From Verrucomicrobiota bacterium (GTDB lineage: Bacteria; Verrucomicrobiota; Verrucomicrobiia; Opitutales; UBA2995), in the NCBI GenBank assembly GCA_027622555.1, contig JAQBYJ010000001.1, positions 74,108 to 138,107 of the forward strand: a stretch of DNA of 64,000 bases, in the 5' to 3' direction. This document shows positions 22,732 through 31,792 of this stretch, one piece after another. The notes under the pieces were generated by a model, which worked only from the letters and a program-made list of their open reading frames with translations, did not search any database and was not told the origin of the DNA. The translations under genes were made by a program, and so were the position numbers. Position 1 is the stretch's first letter. Each line of letters begins with the position of its first letter.

Positions 22732-24036
22732 ATGGATGTAATGCGAATTGAGGGCGGACATACCCTTAGCGGATCTATTTCAGTCAGCGGTGCAAAAAAT
22801 GCCGCACTTCCCATTTTTGCGGCCACGCTTCTTACAGAGGAAACCTGCATCCTGGAAAACGTGCCGAATTTGAGCGATATCCGCTTTATGGCGCAGATAC
22901 TGGAGCACCTTGGGGCTGAGGTCGAACAAACCGCGTCTACAAGCTGGAAAATTACCGCGAAGAACATCAGCCATCGAGCGCCTTACGATCTTGTTCGCAA
23001 GATGCGAGCCTCAGTCTGTTTGATGGGGCCCTTGGCAGGACGGCTTAAAAAAGCTGAAATCTCTTTGCCGGGTGGTTGTGTAATCGGACCACGCCCTATC
23101 GATATGCACCTCAAAGGTTTCGCCGGACTCGGCATGAAAGTTGAGGTAGATAAAGGATACGTATTTCTCGATGCGAAAGAAGCCCGAGGTAACCCGATCT
23201 TTCTCGGAGGTCGCCACGGTAGTACCGTAACCGGAACTGCAAACGTCCTTATGGCAGCGGTATTAACACCTGGCAAAACGGTGATTGAGTGTGCAGCTTG
23301 CGAGCCCGAAGTGGTCGACCTTTGCAAAATGCTTGTGAGCATGGGTGCGGACATCCAGGGAATCGGCAGCCCCACCCTCACCATTGTCGGAGTCGAAAAA
23401 CTGGGTGGCTGCCAATACTCCATTTTGCCGGATCGTATTGAGGCAGGCACGTTCTTAATCGCAGGAGCCATGGCCGGTGACAAACTAACGGTCACCAACC
23501 TGCGCGCAGCAGACCAGGCAGCCCTCATTGATAAACTAAGAGAAGCAGGTGTCCCGCTATCCATCGATTCAGATTCATCCATCACGGTCAGCAAAAGTGC
23601 CAACCCCCTGAAGCCAGTTGATGTGGTTACACATCCCCACCCAGGATTCCCTACAGACATTCAGGCGCAAATGTGCACACTTATGTCTGTCACTCCCGGC
23701 ATCAGTATCGTAACAGAGAAAATTTTTCCAAACCGTTTTATGCACGTCCCCGAGCTCCAACGCATGGGAGCGGATATCGCCATAGAAGGTCCTAACGCAA
23801 TTGTTAAGGGTCAACCCAGACTTTCGGGAGCGCCAGTCATGGCATCTGACCTTCGAGCCAGTGCGGCATTGATCCTGGCCGGGCTGGTCGCCGAAGGCAC
23901 CACCTGGGTCCTGCGCATCTATCATCTCGATCGTGGATACGACAAAATCGACGAGAAATTACGGGCGGTCGGAGCAGTTATTGATCGAATACCCGAAAGC
24001 GAGATGCCCAAAGACTTAAACCCCGAAGTCGCTTGA
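22732..24036 (+). CDS. murA: UDP-N-acetylglucosamine 1-carboxyvinyltransferase
   Basis: MurA transfers enolpyruvate from PEP to UDP-GlcNAc, the first committed step of peptidoglycan synthesis. The 434-residue product starts MDVMRIEGGHTLSGSISVSG and has the KNAALP substrate loop. The catalytic cysteine is at residue 116 in LPGGCVIGPRPIDMHLKG, so the enzyme should be of the fosfomycin-sensitive Cys type. Length is normal. It sits 21 bases after the basic-protein gene and 3 bases before ruvB. Confidence 0.97.
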   Translation: MDVMRIEGGHTLSGSISVSGAKNAALPIFAATLLTEETCILENVPNLSDIRFMAQILEHLGAEVEQTASTSWKITAKNISHRAPYDLVRKMRASVCLMGPLAGRLKKAEISLPGGCVIGPRPIDMHLKGFAGLGMKVEVDKGYVFLDAKEARGNPIFLGGRHGSTVTGTANVLMAAVLTPGKTVIECAACEPEVVDLCKMLVSMGADIQGIGSPTLTIVGVEKLGGCQYSILPDRIEAGTFLIAGAMAGDKLTVTNLRAADQAALIDKLREAGVPLSIDSDSSITVSKSANPLKPVDVVTHPHPGFPTDIQAQMCTLMSVTPGISIVTEKIFPNRFMHVPELQRMGADIAIEGPNAIVKGQPRLSGAPVMASDLRASAALILAGLVAEGTTWVLRIYHLDRGYDKIDEKLRAVGAVIDRIPESEMPKDLNPEVA

Positions 24037-24039
24037 CCT

Positions 24040-25107
24040 TTGGACCAAGTACCCGGAGACGCGCCTGAAAAGGGCATGCACTTTTTCCAGAACGCTCTGG
24101 AAAATAAGAATAACGTTACAGACAATAAGCTACGTCCACCCAGTTTTGGTGACTTTACCGGTCAGGCAAAAACACTGGAGCGCCTCCAAATTATGGTGGG
24201 GGCAGCCAGGGACCGAGGTGATGCGTTAAACCACATTCTTTTTAGCGGCCCTCCCGGTTTGGGTAAAACAACCTTGGCTTTAATTCTGGGAAACGAAATG
24301 GACCGAACCGTCCGTATCACTTCCGGCCCTATCATTGAAAAACCGGGCGATCTTGCCGGCCTGCTCACCAACCTCGAGGAAGGAGACCTACTCTTCATCG
24401 ACGAGATCCACCGCATTTCCAAAACGGTTGAAGAGTACCTCTATTCGGCCATGGAAGATTTCCGGATTGATATCATGATCGATCAAGGTCCCAACGCCCG
24501 GAGTGTACGATTAAACATTCCCAGATTTACTTTAGTAGGCGCTACCACTCGCATGGGGATGCTCACTGCCCCACTCCGCAGTCGTTTTACGCTTCAAACC
24601 CGTCTCGACTATTACGACCACGATGCTTTGAACACCATCGTCATGCGCTCCTGTAAATTGCTCGACATACCCGCTGAGGAAGAAGGAACCAGAGAAATCG
24701 CACGCCGCGCAAGAGGCACCCCGCGCATAGCGAACAACCTGGTAAACTTCGTCCGCGACTATGCAGAGCAACGCGGGAAAGGAATCATCAATTTAAAAAT
24801 GGCCCAAGCCGCACTTGAGTTACTGGAGATCGACGACAACGGCCTCGACGAAATGGACAAACGCCTCATGCGTATCATGGCAAACAACTATCGCGGTGGC
24901 CCGGTAGGTTTAGGCACTCTTGCTGTAGCCGTGGGTGAGGAAGAAGACACCCTTGCGGAAGTCCACGAACCTTTCCTAATCCAAGGTGGTTACATCCAAC
25001 GTACGCCCCAGGGCCGTATGCTTTCATCCAAAGGATATCAAGCCATCGGCCTTGCGGATATCACCAGAAAGAATCCTTCCGCCAGTCAGGAACAATTCGA
25101 AATTTAA
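24040..25107 (+). CDS. ruvB: Holliday junction branch-migration helicase RuvB
   Basis: RuvB is the hexameric AAA+ motor that moves Holliday junctions with RuvA. The 355-residue product has Walker A GPPGLGKT at 70-77, Walker B LLFIDEIHR, the SGPIIEKPGDLAGLLTNLEE segment, the GATTRMGMLTAPLRSRF sensor-1 region and a C-terminal winged helix ending in the GYIQRTPQGRML motif. The start shown is a TTG three bases after murA. An ATG at 24076 is an alternative. Neither ruvA nor ruvC is nearby. Confidence 0.96.
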   Translation: MDQVPGDAPEKGMHFFQNALENKNNVTDNKLRPPSFGDFTGQAKTLERLQIMVGAARDRGDALNHILFSGPPGLGKTTLALILGNEMDRTVRITSGPIIEKPGDLAGLLTNLEEGDLLFIDEIHRISKTVEEYLYSAMEDFRIDIMIDQGPNARSVRLNIPRFTLVGATTRMGMLTAPLRSRFTLQTRLDYYDHDALNTIVMRSCKLLDIPAEEEGTREIARRARGTPRIANNLVNFVRDYAEQRGKGIINLKMAQAALELLEIDDNGLDEMDKRLMRIMANNYRGGPVGLGTLAVAVGEEEDTLAEVHEPFLIQGGYIQRTPQGRMLSSKGYQAIGLADITRKNPSASQEQFEI

Positions 25108-25138
25108 TTTAATCCCCGAAATTTCGGTAAATTAAATT
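25101..25138 (+). terminator. AT-rich stem-loop overlapping the ruvB stop
   Basis: AATTTAATTTA (25101-25111) pairs with TAAATTAAATT (25128-25138), and an inner palindrome CCGAAATTTCGG lies at 25116-25127. The stem includes the ruvB stop codon. There is no T-run, so terminator function is uncertain. Confidence 0.35.
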
Positions 25139-25205
25139 CTAAAATTCGGAGCCAATCAGGTCGAAGGAGACTCTGTTTCGAAGTCCTTCATCTTGAGTCG
25201 AAAGG

Positions 25206-25510
25206 ATGAAAGAACTACTTACATCGCTCTTGGGAGTATTATTTGTGGCATTCGGGTTATCTGCCCAAACAGAAGAGGTATTTAACTCACCCAACCTGAA
25301 TCCTGTCGTTGAGCCTGCCCATCCCTGGGCACAACCCGAGCAACAGGCGGATGTTCCCATGGCACCGTCGGCGACTCCTTCAATCGAATGGACCTACCAT
25401 AAAACCAGTAACGGCATTCACCCGGATGCGAACGAACAGCACATGATGTGGCTCATGAACCGGGCGCGCTCCAATCCTGAACGTGAAGGTGTATGGTTGG
25501 CAGACAAGGC
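25206..25510 (+). pseudogene. Truncated secreted CAP/SCP-like protein, N-terminal fragment
   Basis: From the ATG at 25206 the frame encodes a signal peptide (ELLTSLLGVLFVAFGLSAQT), a Pro/Gln-rich linker and HPDANEQHMMWLMNRARSNP followed by EREGVWLA, which resembles the first helix of secreted CAP-domain proteins. After about codon 100 the frame continues to 25811 only as the antisense of the lhr gene, with no CAP sequence. The gene is therefore cut at roughly 25500-25530 and has lost its 3' part. CAP assignment rests on one helix only. Confidence 0.55.
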
Positions 25511-27808
25511 CGGTAGATCTTTTGGAAGTGTGAATTTGTTCAGAATACCTTTTCGAAGCGAGACCATCGAGTCGCTGGAGATGCTGCCTTCCCAGACGGT
25601 TTTCCATATCCAGGCATTCAGCTGGGCGCTACCTCCTTCGAAGTTTTCCAGGAGTCCGGCGAAGTCACGTTTGTTGCCAAACGGTATAAGACCATCGAGC
25701 TCGCCATTGTCCTTCTTAGTGCCCGCTGAATTGATGAGTTCCAAATCCTCATCGAAACCGAACCCGATTTTTTGCCCGTCGCTACCGAACCAACGCAGTT
25801 CGCTTTCCTGAAAAGCCGTATCCATCCACGAGGGTTGGTACTCGGAAAATCGTGCTGGTAGAATGTCTTCCTCCCAAAGAGCAGCACCGGCAGGGTAACA
25901 AAGAAATTGCTCAAGTACCGGATAGAGATCGTCCAATCCCGAGCCACGTTTAATCAATCCCTGGTAGTCGGCCAGAAACAAACCCAGGGACTCAATCGGC
26001 AAGGGTTCGAAATGCGGTTTGGCCGCCGCTCGTTTAAGCCGAAGCAAGAACTCATAGTTCTGCGCATCGCAGACGACCCAATCCGAGCTGTCCTCAACCA
26101 GCTCACCTGCAACCATTCTCTCAGTCTCGATTAAGTCATCGACATAGGTATCCAGCATTTCAGTAGATAGACCGACCTTCCCCTCTATCTGCGTTTTGGT
26201 AATAGGCCCATAAAATGAAATCCATTCACCGAACACATCCATCGCTTCCTGTTCGGTATCAACTTGGGGAACAGTTAAAGACTTGGTTCCAGACGCATCA
26301 AAAAACATAACGCCAACACCCAGAATTTCGGAAATCCTGTTAGCGTTCTCTACCGCCGCCAGACACCTGCTTGCCTCGCCGGAGGAACCTGAAGGCGGGA
26401 CACCCGACACCTGCCTGTCTCGCCGTAGTTCCACGAAGGCGGAACACCAACAAAGTTTATCCCCCACTTCATCAAATAACTCCCCAAGAGGTACACCTTC
26501 TTTTTCCGCTGCCCCCTCCAGCTCCTTCCACTCCGCCTCCGGAATCAAGACACGTTCAACCACCCAATCGAAAAGCTCAAACGAGGTCGAAGGCACATAT
26601 CCAGAAAACAAACGCTGACGCTTTTGCTCGAAGCCTTGGATGATCGATTTTGGAATCGGCAAACGTAGACCTGAACCAAAGACAACTTCTTTCAAAAGGT
26701 CCTTGTTAAGCTTGGACGACTTATCCACCGAAGGATCGTCCCGCACATACATGTACTGGTTAATCTGCCGCCAGGCCGCGTTCGCTGCGAATGGCGAAGA
26801 CATTTCCATGGTACACTCGCTCCAGCTGATGACACCCGCCTCAAACTCCTCCAATACTTGTTGAAGGTGCACCATATCAAACTCGTCACGGAAACAGGTC
26901 CGCCAGGTTTCCAGCAGAATGGGAAAGTCCTCATACTGCATGACCGACTCCATGATCTTCTGAGACTTCAGCCGGTTCATCCATAGCGGCATGCGCTGGT
27001 TGGCCCGGGAACGCGTCACCAATAACACCCGTCCCGCACACTCACGAAAGCGCGCTCCAAAAAAACCGCTTCCTTCCAGGCGTTGCCGAATCAGCTCCTG
27101 CACATTGGTGGAAGTGACCAGGGACAACAGCTCCGCCGAAGCAACCTCTGCCGGAACCATCAACACCACGCAGTCATTGCTCACATAAACTTCCAAGCGA
27201 TGTCCGAAGCGTTTCTCCCAAGCCGCATCCAAAGCCATGGCATAGGGGCGGTTTACTTTCCCTCCCCAACCGGTGTGAATGACAACCTGATTTCCTTCCT
27301 GCGTTCCGGGTCCGGATTTTACATGCTCAACCAGGATATGATGCCTATGTGGAAGAGGCTGTCCCGTCCGCTCTTTCTGACGTTTTAAAAAGTCTACCAG
27401 TTGCTCCACCGAAACATCGTTGAGTTGCAACTCGTCCGAAAGATGCTTCGTCCACTCTTTGGAATTCAGGTTGTTCTCTGCCTCTTCGAGAAAATCCGCA
27501 ATGGCTTCCGAGAAATGAAAGTCGCGACTGTTATCTTCGGCTATCCAAAATGGAAAATTGTTTCCGTCCTTCGACGCTGGAACCACGAACACATCGTTGT
27601 GAGTGATCTTTCGAATCTTCCACGACTGCGCACCCAGGGTAAAATTCTGCCCTATCCGTGCTTCCCAGACGAACTCCTCATCCAGCTCACCGATGCGCGC
27701 ATTTGATTTCTCATGTCGCAGATTGAAGTAACCCCGATCCGGAATCACACCGCCCGATAGATACAAGGCCATCAATGCACCTGGGAGAGCTCGTGCTGTG
27801 TTATCCAA
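25418..27808 (-). pseudogene. lhr: Lhr-type helicase, C-terminal piece (frameshifted and truncated)
   Basis: This 796-codon frame carries the winged-helix and C-terminal parts of a large Lhr-family DNA helicase. Markers are SGGVIPDRGYFNLRH at the start, HTGWGGKVNRPYAMALDAAW, and the terminal WKTVWEGSISSDSMVSLRKG. The true protein enters this frame about six codons upstream of the annotated ATG through a one-base shift near 27822. Real Lhr sequence stops at about 25530, and the last ~34 codons are antisense to the CAP-like gene. A 44-bp tandem repeat interrupts the frame at 26361-26448. Probably non-functional. Confidence 0.75.
26361..26448. repeat. 44-bp imperfect tandem repeat inside lhr
   Basis: Copies at 26361-26404 and 26405-26448 share ACACCTGC, CTCGCC, GAAGGCGG and ACACC at the same offsets. 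It is translated in the lhr frame as RRDRQVSGVPPSGSSGEASR, a segment of unusual composition for a helicase. It looks like a small intergenic-type repeat inserted in or grown within the gene. Confidence 0.65.
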
Positions 27809-27812
27809 ACGG

Positions 27813-28478
27813 TCAATGGAGATACGGTGGCTTCAGCTCACGCAATCGGCTATCGGCGTAACGCCCGGCCAACATCTCCAGCACCAGATCAAACTCCTTA
27901 CGCCCAAGATTCCGATAAGGATAACTCGTCCGAATAAAATCATACAAAGCATCGAGGTCCCATTCCTCGACTCCGACCATGCTCAGGAGCACCTGGGCCA
28001 AAACATCGAGTGGCCCCTCCAATGGTTTCAACGGCTCTATGTTCCGCGTGCGGATGTTCTTCGCCAAAACTGCTGATTCCAAAAAGTCCCGTGAGTGCGT
28101 CGGTATGAGTAGTCCGCGACTCGCCTCTCCGACCTGGTGACCTGCCCGACCAATGCGCTGAATCGCCGAGGCAATTCCCGGAGGCGCCTGAACCAGCACA
28201 ACTTCATCAAGACTCCCAATATCGATGCCCATTTCCAAAGAGTTGGTTGCAATGATCGCCTTCAACTCACCTGCCTTGAGTTTGCTCTCCACTTCCTCAC
28301 GAATCTCACGCGACAGTGACCCATGATGCGCGTATGCCAAAGGAGCCGGTTGTTTGAAATTGATCTTGTAGGCCAGCTTCTCGCACAACCGACGGTTGTT
28401 CACGAAGAACAAGGTCGAAGTGTTCTTTTCGATAATGGTTCTTAAACTGTTCCACCAACGGATCCCAGAGAGTTTCAT
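27813..28478 (-). pseudogene. lhr: Lhr-type helicase, middle piece
   Basis: This frame carries helicase domain 2: FFVNNRRLCEKLAYKI, AYAHHGSLSREIREEVE (motif IV-V region), ATNSLEMGIDIGSLD and IQRIGRAGHQVGEASRG (motif VI). It is entered from the N-terminal piece by removing one base near 28430, which restores VEQFK-TIIEKNTSTLFF. It is left by a second one-base shift near 27822, which restores ELKPRISIDRLDNTARALPG. Both shifts are +1 insertions. Confidence 0.8.
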
Positions 28479-29250
28479 CCGATCCTCGCTCGTCGGTGTC
28501 AGCCGGGAAAAACACGCTCAACTTGTATTCCTTCTGAATAGCCGAATCGATCTGCACCACCTCACGCGGAACGTAATATTCTCCTTCTCGAACCAATCCC
28601 CCGACAAACGCCGCCACCGTCTCCAGCGGCTTCACCGTTGCCGACAAGGCCACCCGCTGAAACTCACCAGCCAACGGCACCAGCCGGTCCACCGCAGTCA
28701 GCAAGTAAGTCCCGCGACGTCCACCAATCACTCCATGGATTTCATCCAGGATCACCGACTTCAATCCTGTCAACATCTGCCGTCCATGCACCGAGCTGAG
28801 TAACAGGTTTAAACTCTCCGGCGTAGTAATCAGAATCTCGGGCGGATTCCGAAGCATTCTCCTTCGATCCGTCTGTGAAGTATCACCACTCCGTGTTTGA
28901 AGCCGAATTTCGGGGAAAGCTTCCCCAGCCTCTTCGAACCTCTGCTTCAGTGCCTCCAACGGCTGGATCAAATTTCGCTGGATATCGTTATTCAACGCCT
29001 TCAGCGGCGAAATATACAATACCCGCGTTTGCCCCAGCTCCCACTCACCCGAGATCAATTGATTCAGAGCCCATAGAAACGCCGTCAGCGTTTTTCCACT
29101 CCCGGTCGGCGCCGTCGCCAACACATGCCGACCCTCCGCAATCTCCGGCCACGCCTTCGCCTGAACATCCGTCGGCTCCCCCAATTCCGTCTCAAACCAC
29201 TCTCGAATGAGCGGGTGGAAAGGTGTGAGGGCATCTTGAAGCAGCGGCAT
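28306..29250 (-). pseudogene. lhr: Lhr-type helicase, N-terminal piece
   Basis: This frame carries helicase domain 1 of an Lhr-family protein: LGEPTDVQAKAWPEIAEG (Q motif), ATAPTGSGKTLTAFLWALNQ (Walker A), ISPLKALNNDIQRNL, ITTPESLNLLL and VILDEIHGVIG (a DEIH box), then RVALSATVKPLE. Lhr proteins move along single-stranded DNA 3' to 5' and act in DNA repair. Sense sequence ends near 28430, and the remaining ~35 codons are out of frame. The whole gene would encode about 1250 residues if repaired. Confidence 0.85.
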
Positions 29251-29309
29251 GGGAAGAGAATCTAAACCTCATCTCATCTCGGCAAGAATCAAACTAAATT
29301 GTCTTCAGA

Positions 29310-30284
29310 TTATTGGCCAATAGATGAAGAGTCACGTCTCTTCATCAGCCAAATACAAACGCCTATAAAGCCTAGCAGAAACAAAGTAACTAGATAACCA
29401 TCAGCCACCCTTTCGGTGCCGAAGAAGGGATGTGCGCCTTCCACTTCATCCATGGTTTTGACCAGACTTTGAATAACAACCACCCACCCCGCATGAAGCC
29501 CTACACAGGTCCACAGGTTTCGTGTATAGAGAAAACCCAAATGCAAAAGTATCCCGACCAGAAAGAGATTTAGGAATAGCAATCCTTCAAAATACAAAAA
29601 GGTCGTCAGCGTTCCCCAAATAGCAAATAGACCATCGTCGAAACCGATCTCATTCACGGGTATATGTGCCATTACCTCGTAGGGCATTTTAAAATGCACA
29701 TAAGCAAAAAACAGAGAGGAAAGAACCACAGCCAGTTTTGGTTTAAGGCTCGTGTAAAACGCACGAAAAACGAACCCTCGAAAAAACGACTCCTCCACAA
29801 CTGCTATCAATAGAGCTGAGACAATACCGGATCCAATTTTTTCAAATTGATTGCCCCAACTCCAATTTTCGCGGGGTTCCAAAATACCAAAACTAAAATC
29901 GACGGCATAGACTAACGCCATCATACAGATACCGATTGCGAACCATTTTTTGAAATGCACCCGCCCTGGTGGTAGAAAACCCAGGCGTTTCCAGGATAAC
30001 AAATTGGCCTTCTTCATCAACACGGGAAAAAGAATCAAAAGGCAGAGTACCCTACCACGGTCAAAGTATTTCCCGAAGGGCTTTTGGGCTAAGTAACTAC
30101 TCGCATCAGGATCCAGGGAATGCACCAGATTAAATACCAAAGGAGCAACTATGGCCGCAAATACCAGAGCTCCAAAATAGAGATATACAATTAGCCACAA
30201 TCCCTTAGCGGAAAATTCATTTTCCTTGAGGCCATGGAGTTGGAAAAAGTGGTCGCGCTTCATTGGATTGCACGCACTTTTCAC
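29310..30284 (-). CDS. CPBP-family intramembrane metalloprotease
   Basis: The 324-residue product has about seven membrane helices and the three CPBP/CAAX-protease motifs: EESFFRGFVFRAFY (Glu pair at 164-165), FAYVHF and GLHAGWVV. Such proteins cleave substrates within the membrane or protect against bacteriocins. No substrate can be named. It is transcribed leftward between lhr and an acyltransferase gene 51 bases upstream. The start at 30284 is the first ATG of the frame and may be a few codons long. Confidence 0.85.
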   Translation of the reverse strand: MKSACNPMKRDHFFQLHGLKENEFSAKGLWLIVYLYFGALVFAAIVAPLVFNLVHSLDPDASSYLAQKPFGKYFDRGRVLCLLILFPVLMKKANLLSWKRLGFLPPGRVHFKKWFAIGICMMALVYAVDFSFGILEPRENWSWGNQFEKIGSGIVSALLIAVVEESFFRGFVFRAFYTSLKPKLAVVLSSLFFAYVHFKMPYEVMAHIPVNEIGFDDGLFAIWGTLTTFLYFEGLLFLNLFLVGILLHLGFLYTRNLWTCVGLHAGWVVVIQSLVKTMDEVEGAHPFFGTERVADGYLVTLFLLGFIGVCIWLMKRRDSSSIGQ

Positions 30285-30335
30285 ACGACTAATTCAACGC
30301 TGTCAACGCAGCCATAAAAATCAATTGAAGGTGAC

Positions 30336-31280
30336 TCAAACAACAAGCGGACTATTGTTTGAGATAGACCTACGATCCTCATTGATTTCAGGAGAGTCTT
30401 TCCAGCGATTGTAATGCCAGGTCCATTGTTCAGGATATAAATTAATTACACGTTCGATTGCGTCGGCCATCAGCTGGGTAAGTTCCTTGACGTCCGTTAT
30501 TCCATGACCTGCAGGTGCCACTTCGTTGGCAATCATTTCATAGTGCATGGGACCTTTTCTAACCAAAAAAGTGGCGTAGACCGGAGCCTTTGCTATGAGA
30601 GCGGCAATAGCAGGGCCGGAAACAAAATCGGTTTTTCTGCCAAGGAAATCGACCGTGGTAGACCTGCCACCCGATGGTCTTTGATCCATAACTACGCCCA
30701 GGTAACTTCCACTCTTTAGCGTTTTTACCATGTCTCTCAGGATTAACGGCCGGTCGATCATTAAAATTTCTAACCCTAAACGACCACGCATTTTTACCAG
30801 GAATCGGTTGAGCGCACTGCAGGATGATCGCCTTGCGAGTGCATAACACTTTGCAGCGGTCATCCTTGAAACATACCAACTGATGGATTCCCAACTTCCC
30901 AAGTGACCGGTTAGAAAAAGGCAGCCCGTACCTGATTTCTTTGCACTCTCAAGCATTACGGCAAGTTCTTCTTGCCCATCCACTCGTAATGATTCCGGGA
31001 CGCTGGAGAATTTCAAAGTCTCCAGGGCAGAACAGATATGATTAAAAAATGTTTGTTTTTCAAATGCTTCAGCAGCCGCACTACCTTTGGGCATATGAAG
31101 AATCTGTTCCAAATTATCCCGAAGAATTCTAATGTCCCGTTCGATAAACGGTCTTCCACAAAAGCAAAGTATTTTTGCGACTTTGGAGATCATCCAATTC
31201 GGCATAATCTTGATCACAAAGAGCACGCAATCGTATATACAAAGAAGGACTGATTCTTTGATGGTTGGTTTTTCAATCAT
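30336..31280 (-). CDS. LpxL/HtrB-like lipid acyltransferase
   Basis: The 314-residue product has the acyltransferase HX4E motif (GHLGSWE, residues 126-131) and the later MDQRPSGGRSTTVDFLGRKT block, and ends with the typical PEQWTWHYNRWKD. These features place it among lauroyl/myristoyl transferases of lipid A or related lipid acyltransferases at the inner membrane. An N-terminal membrane segment is near residues 10-30. The acyl chain and acceptor cannot be told from sequence. Confidence 0.85.
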   Translation of the reverse strand: MIEKPTIKESVLLCIYDCVLFVIKIMPNWMISKVAKILCFCGRPFIERDIRILRDNLEQILHMPKGSAAAEAFEKQTFFNHICSALETLKFSSVPESLRVDGQEELAVMLESAKKSGTGCLFLTGHLGSWESISWYVSRMTAAKCYALARRSSCSALNRFLVKMRGRLGLEILMIDRPLILRDMVKTLKSGSYLGVVMDQRPSGGRSTTVDFLGRKTDFVSGPAIAALIAKAPVYATFLVRKGPMHYEMIANEVAPAGHGITDVKELTQLMADAIERVINLYPEQWTWHYNRWKDSPEINEDRRSISNNSPLVV

Positions 31281-31792
31281 TTGGAATAACGGTCGATCGG
31301 GGGAAGAAATCTATTTAAAAGGGTAAGCCCCTGGATCAAAAAGTAAAGGGCTGAAACTTTACAACAACAGAGGACGATTTAAAGGTTTTATCATAAAAAC
31401 CCTTAAGATTGGCTTAAAAGCTTGGATTTTTGGAAGAAATAATGGGGAAAGTGGCCACTTACACAATGTTGGATTAAGGCGCGGCAATCGTATCCATAGC
31501 GAATTGGAACCCTGGAAGTTGGCTGCCTCTAGTCAACTGTAAGTAATGCTCAAGGAAAAATATCCTTCCTTGATTCGTAGCCCGCATAGCTCAAGATATG
31601 GGTTATTATCTGGAGAATTTCGAACTATCCAACTCGCGATTCATGACGATAGCCCTGTCAATCTCCTGATTTTTTCATGGACCTGCCGCTTAGATTTTAA
31701 CCCTTTTACATGTTCGAATTTGCATTCCTAAAAGCAAGGAGAGCGACGCCCTCCACGATAAAGATTTCGGCCAACAGGTAATTCTATTTTTT
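31281..31792. other. 512-base divergent intergenic region
   Basis: This gap separates the leftward acyltransferase gene from the rightward transporter gene. A TCAAGGA/TCCTTGA inverted repeat lies near 31551-31575. The rest is AT-rich and no gene, tRNA or recognisable riboswitch was seen. Confidence 0.4.

Noticed and set aside
31281-31792. c-di-AMP or other riboswitch upstream of the SLC12-like gene
   Set aside because: No conserved aptamer sequence could be recognised by eye.
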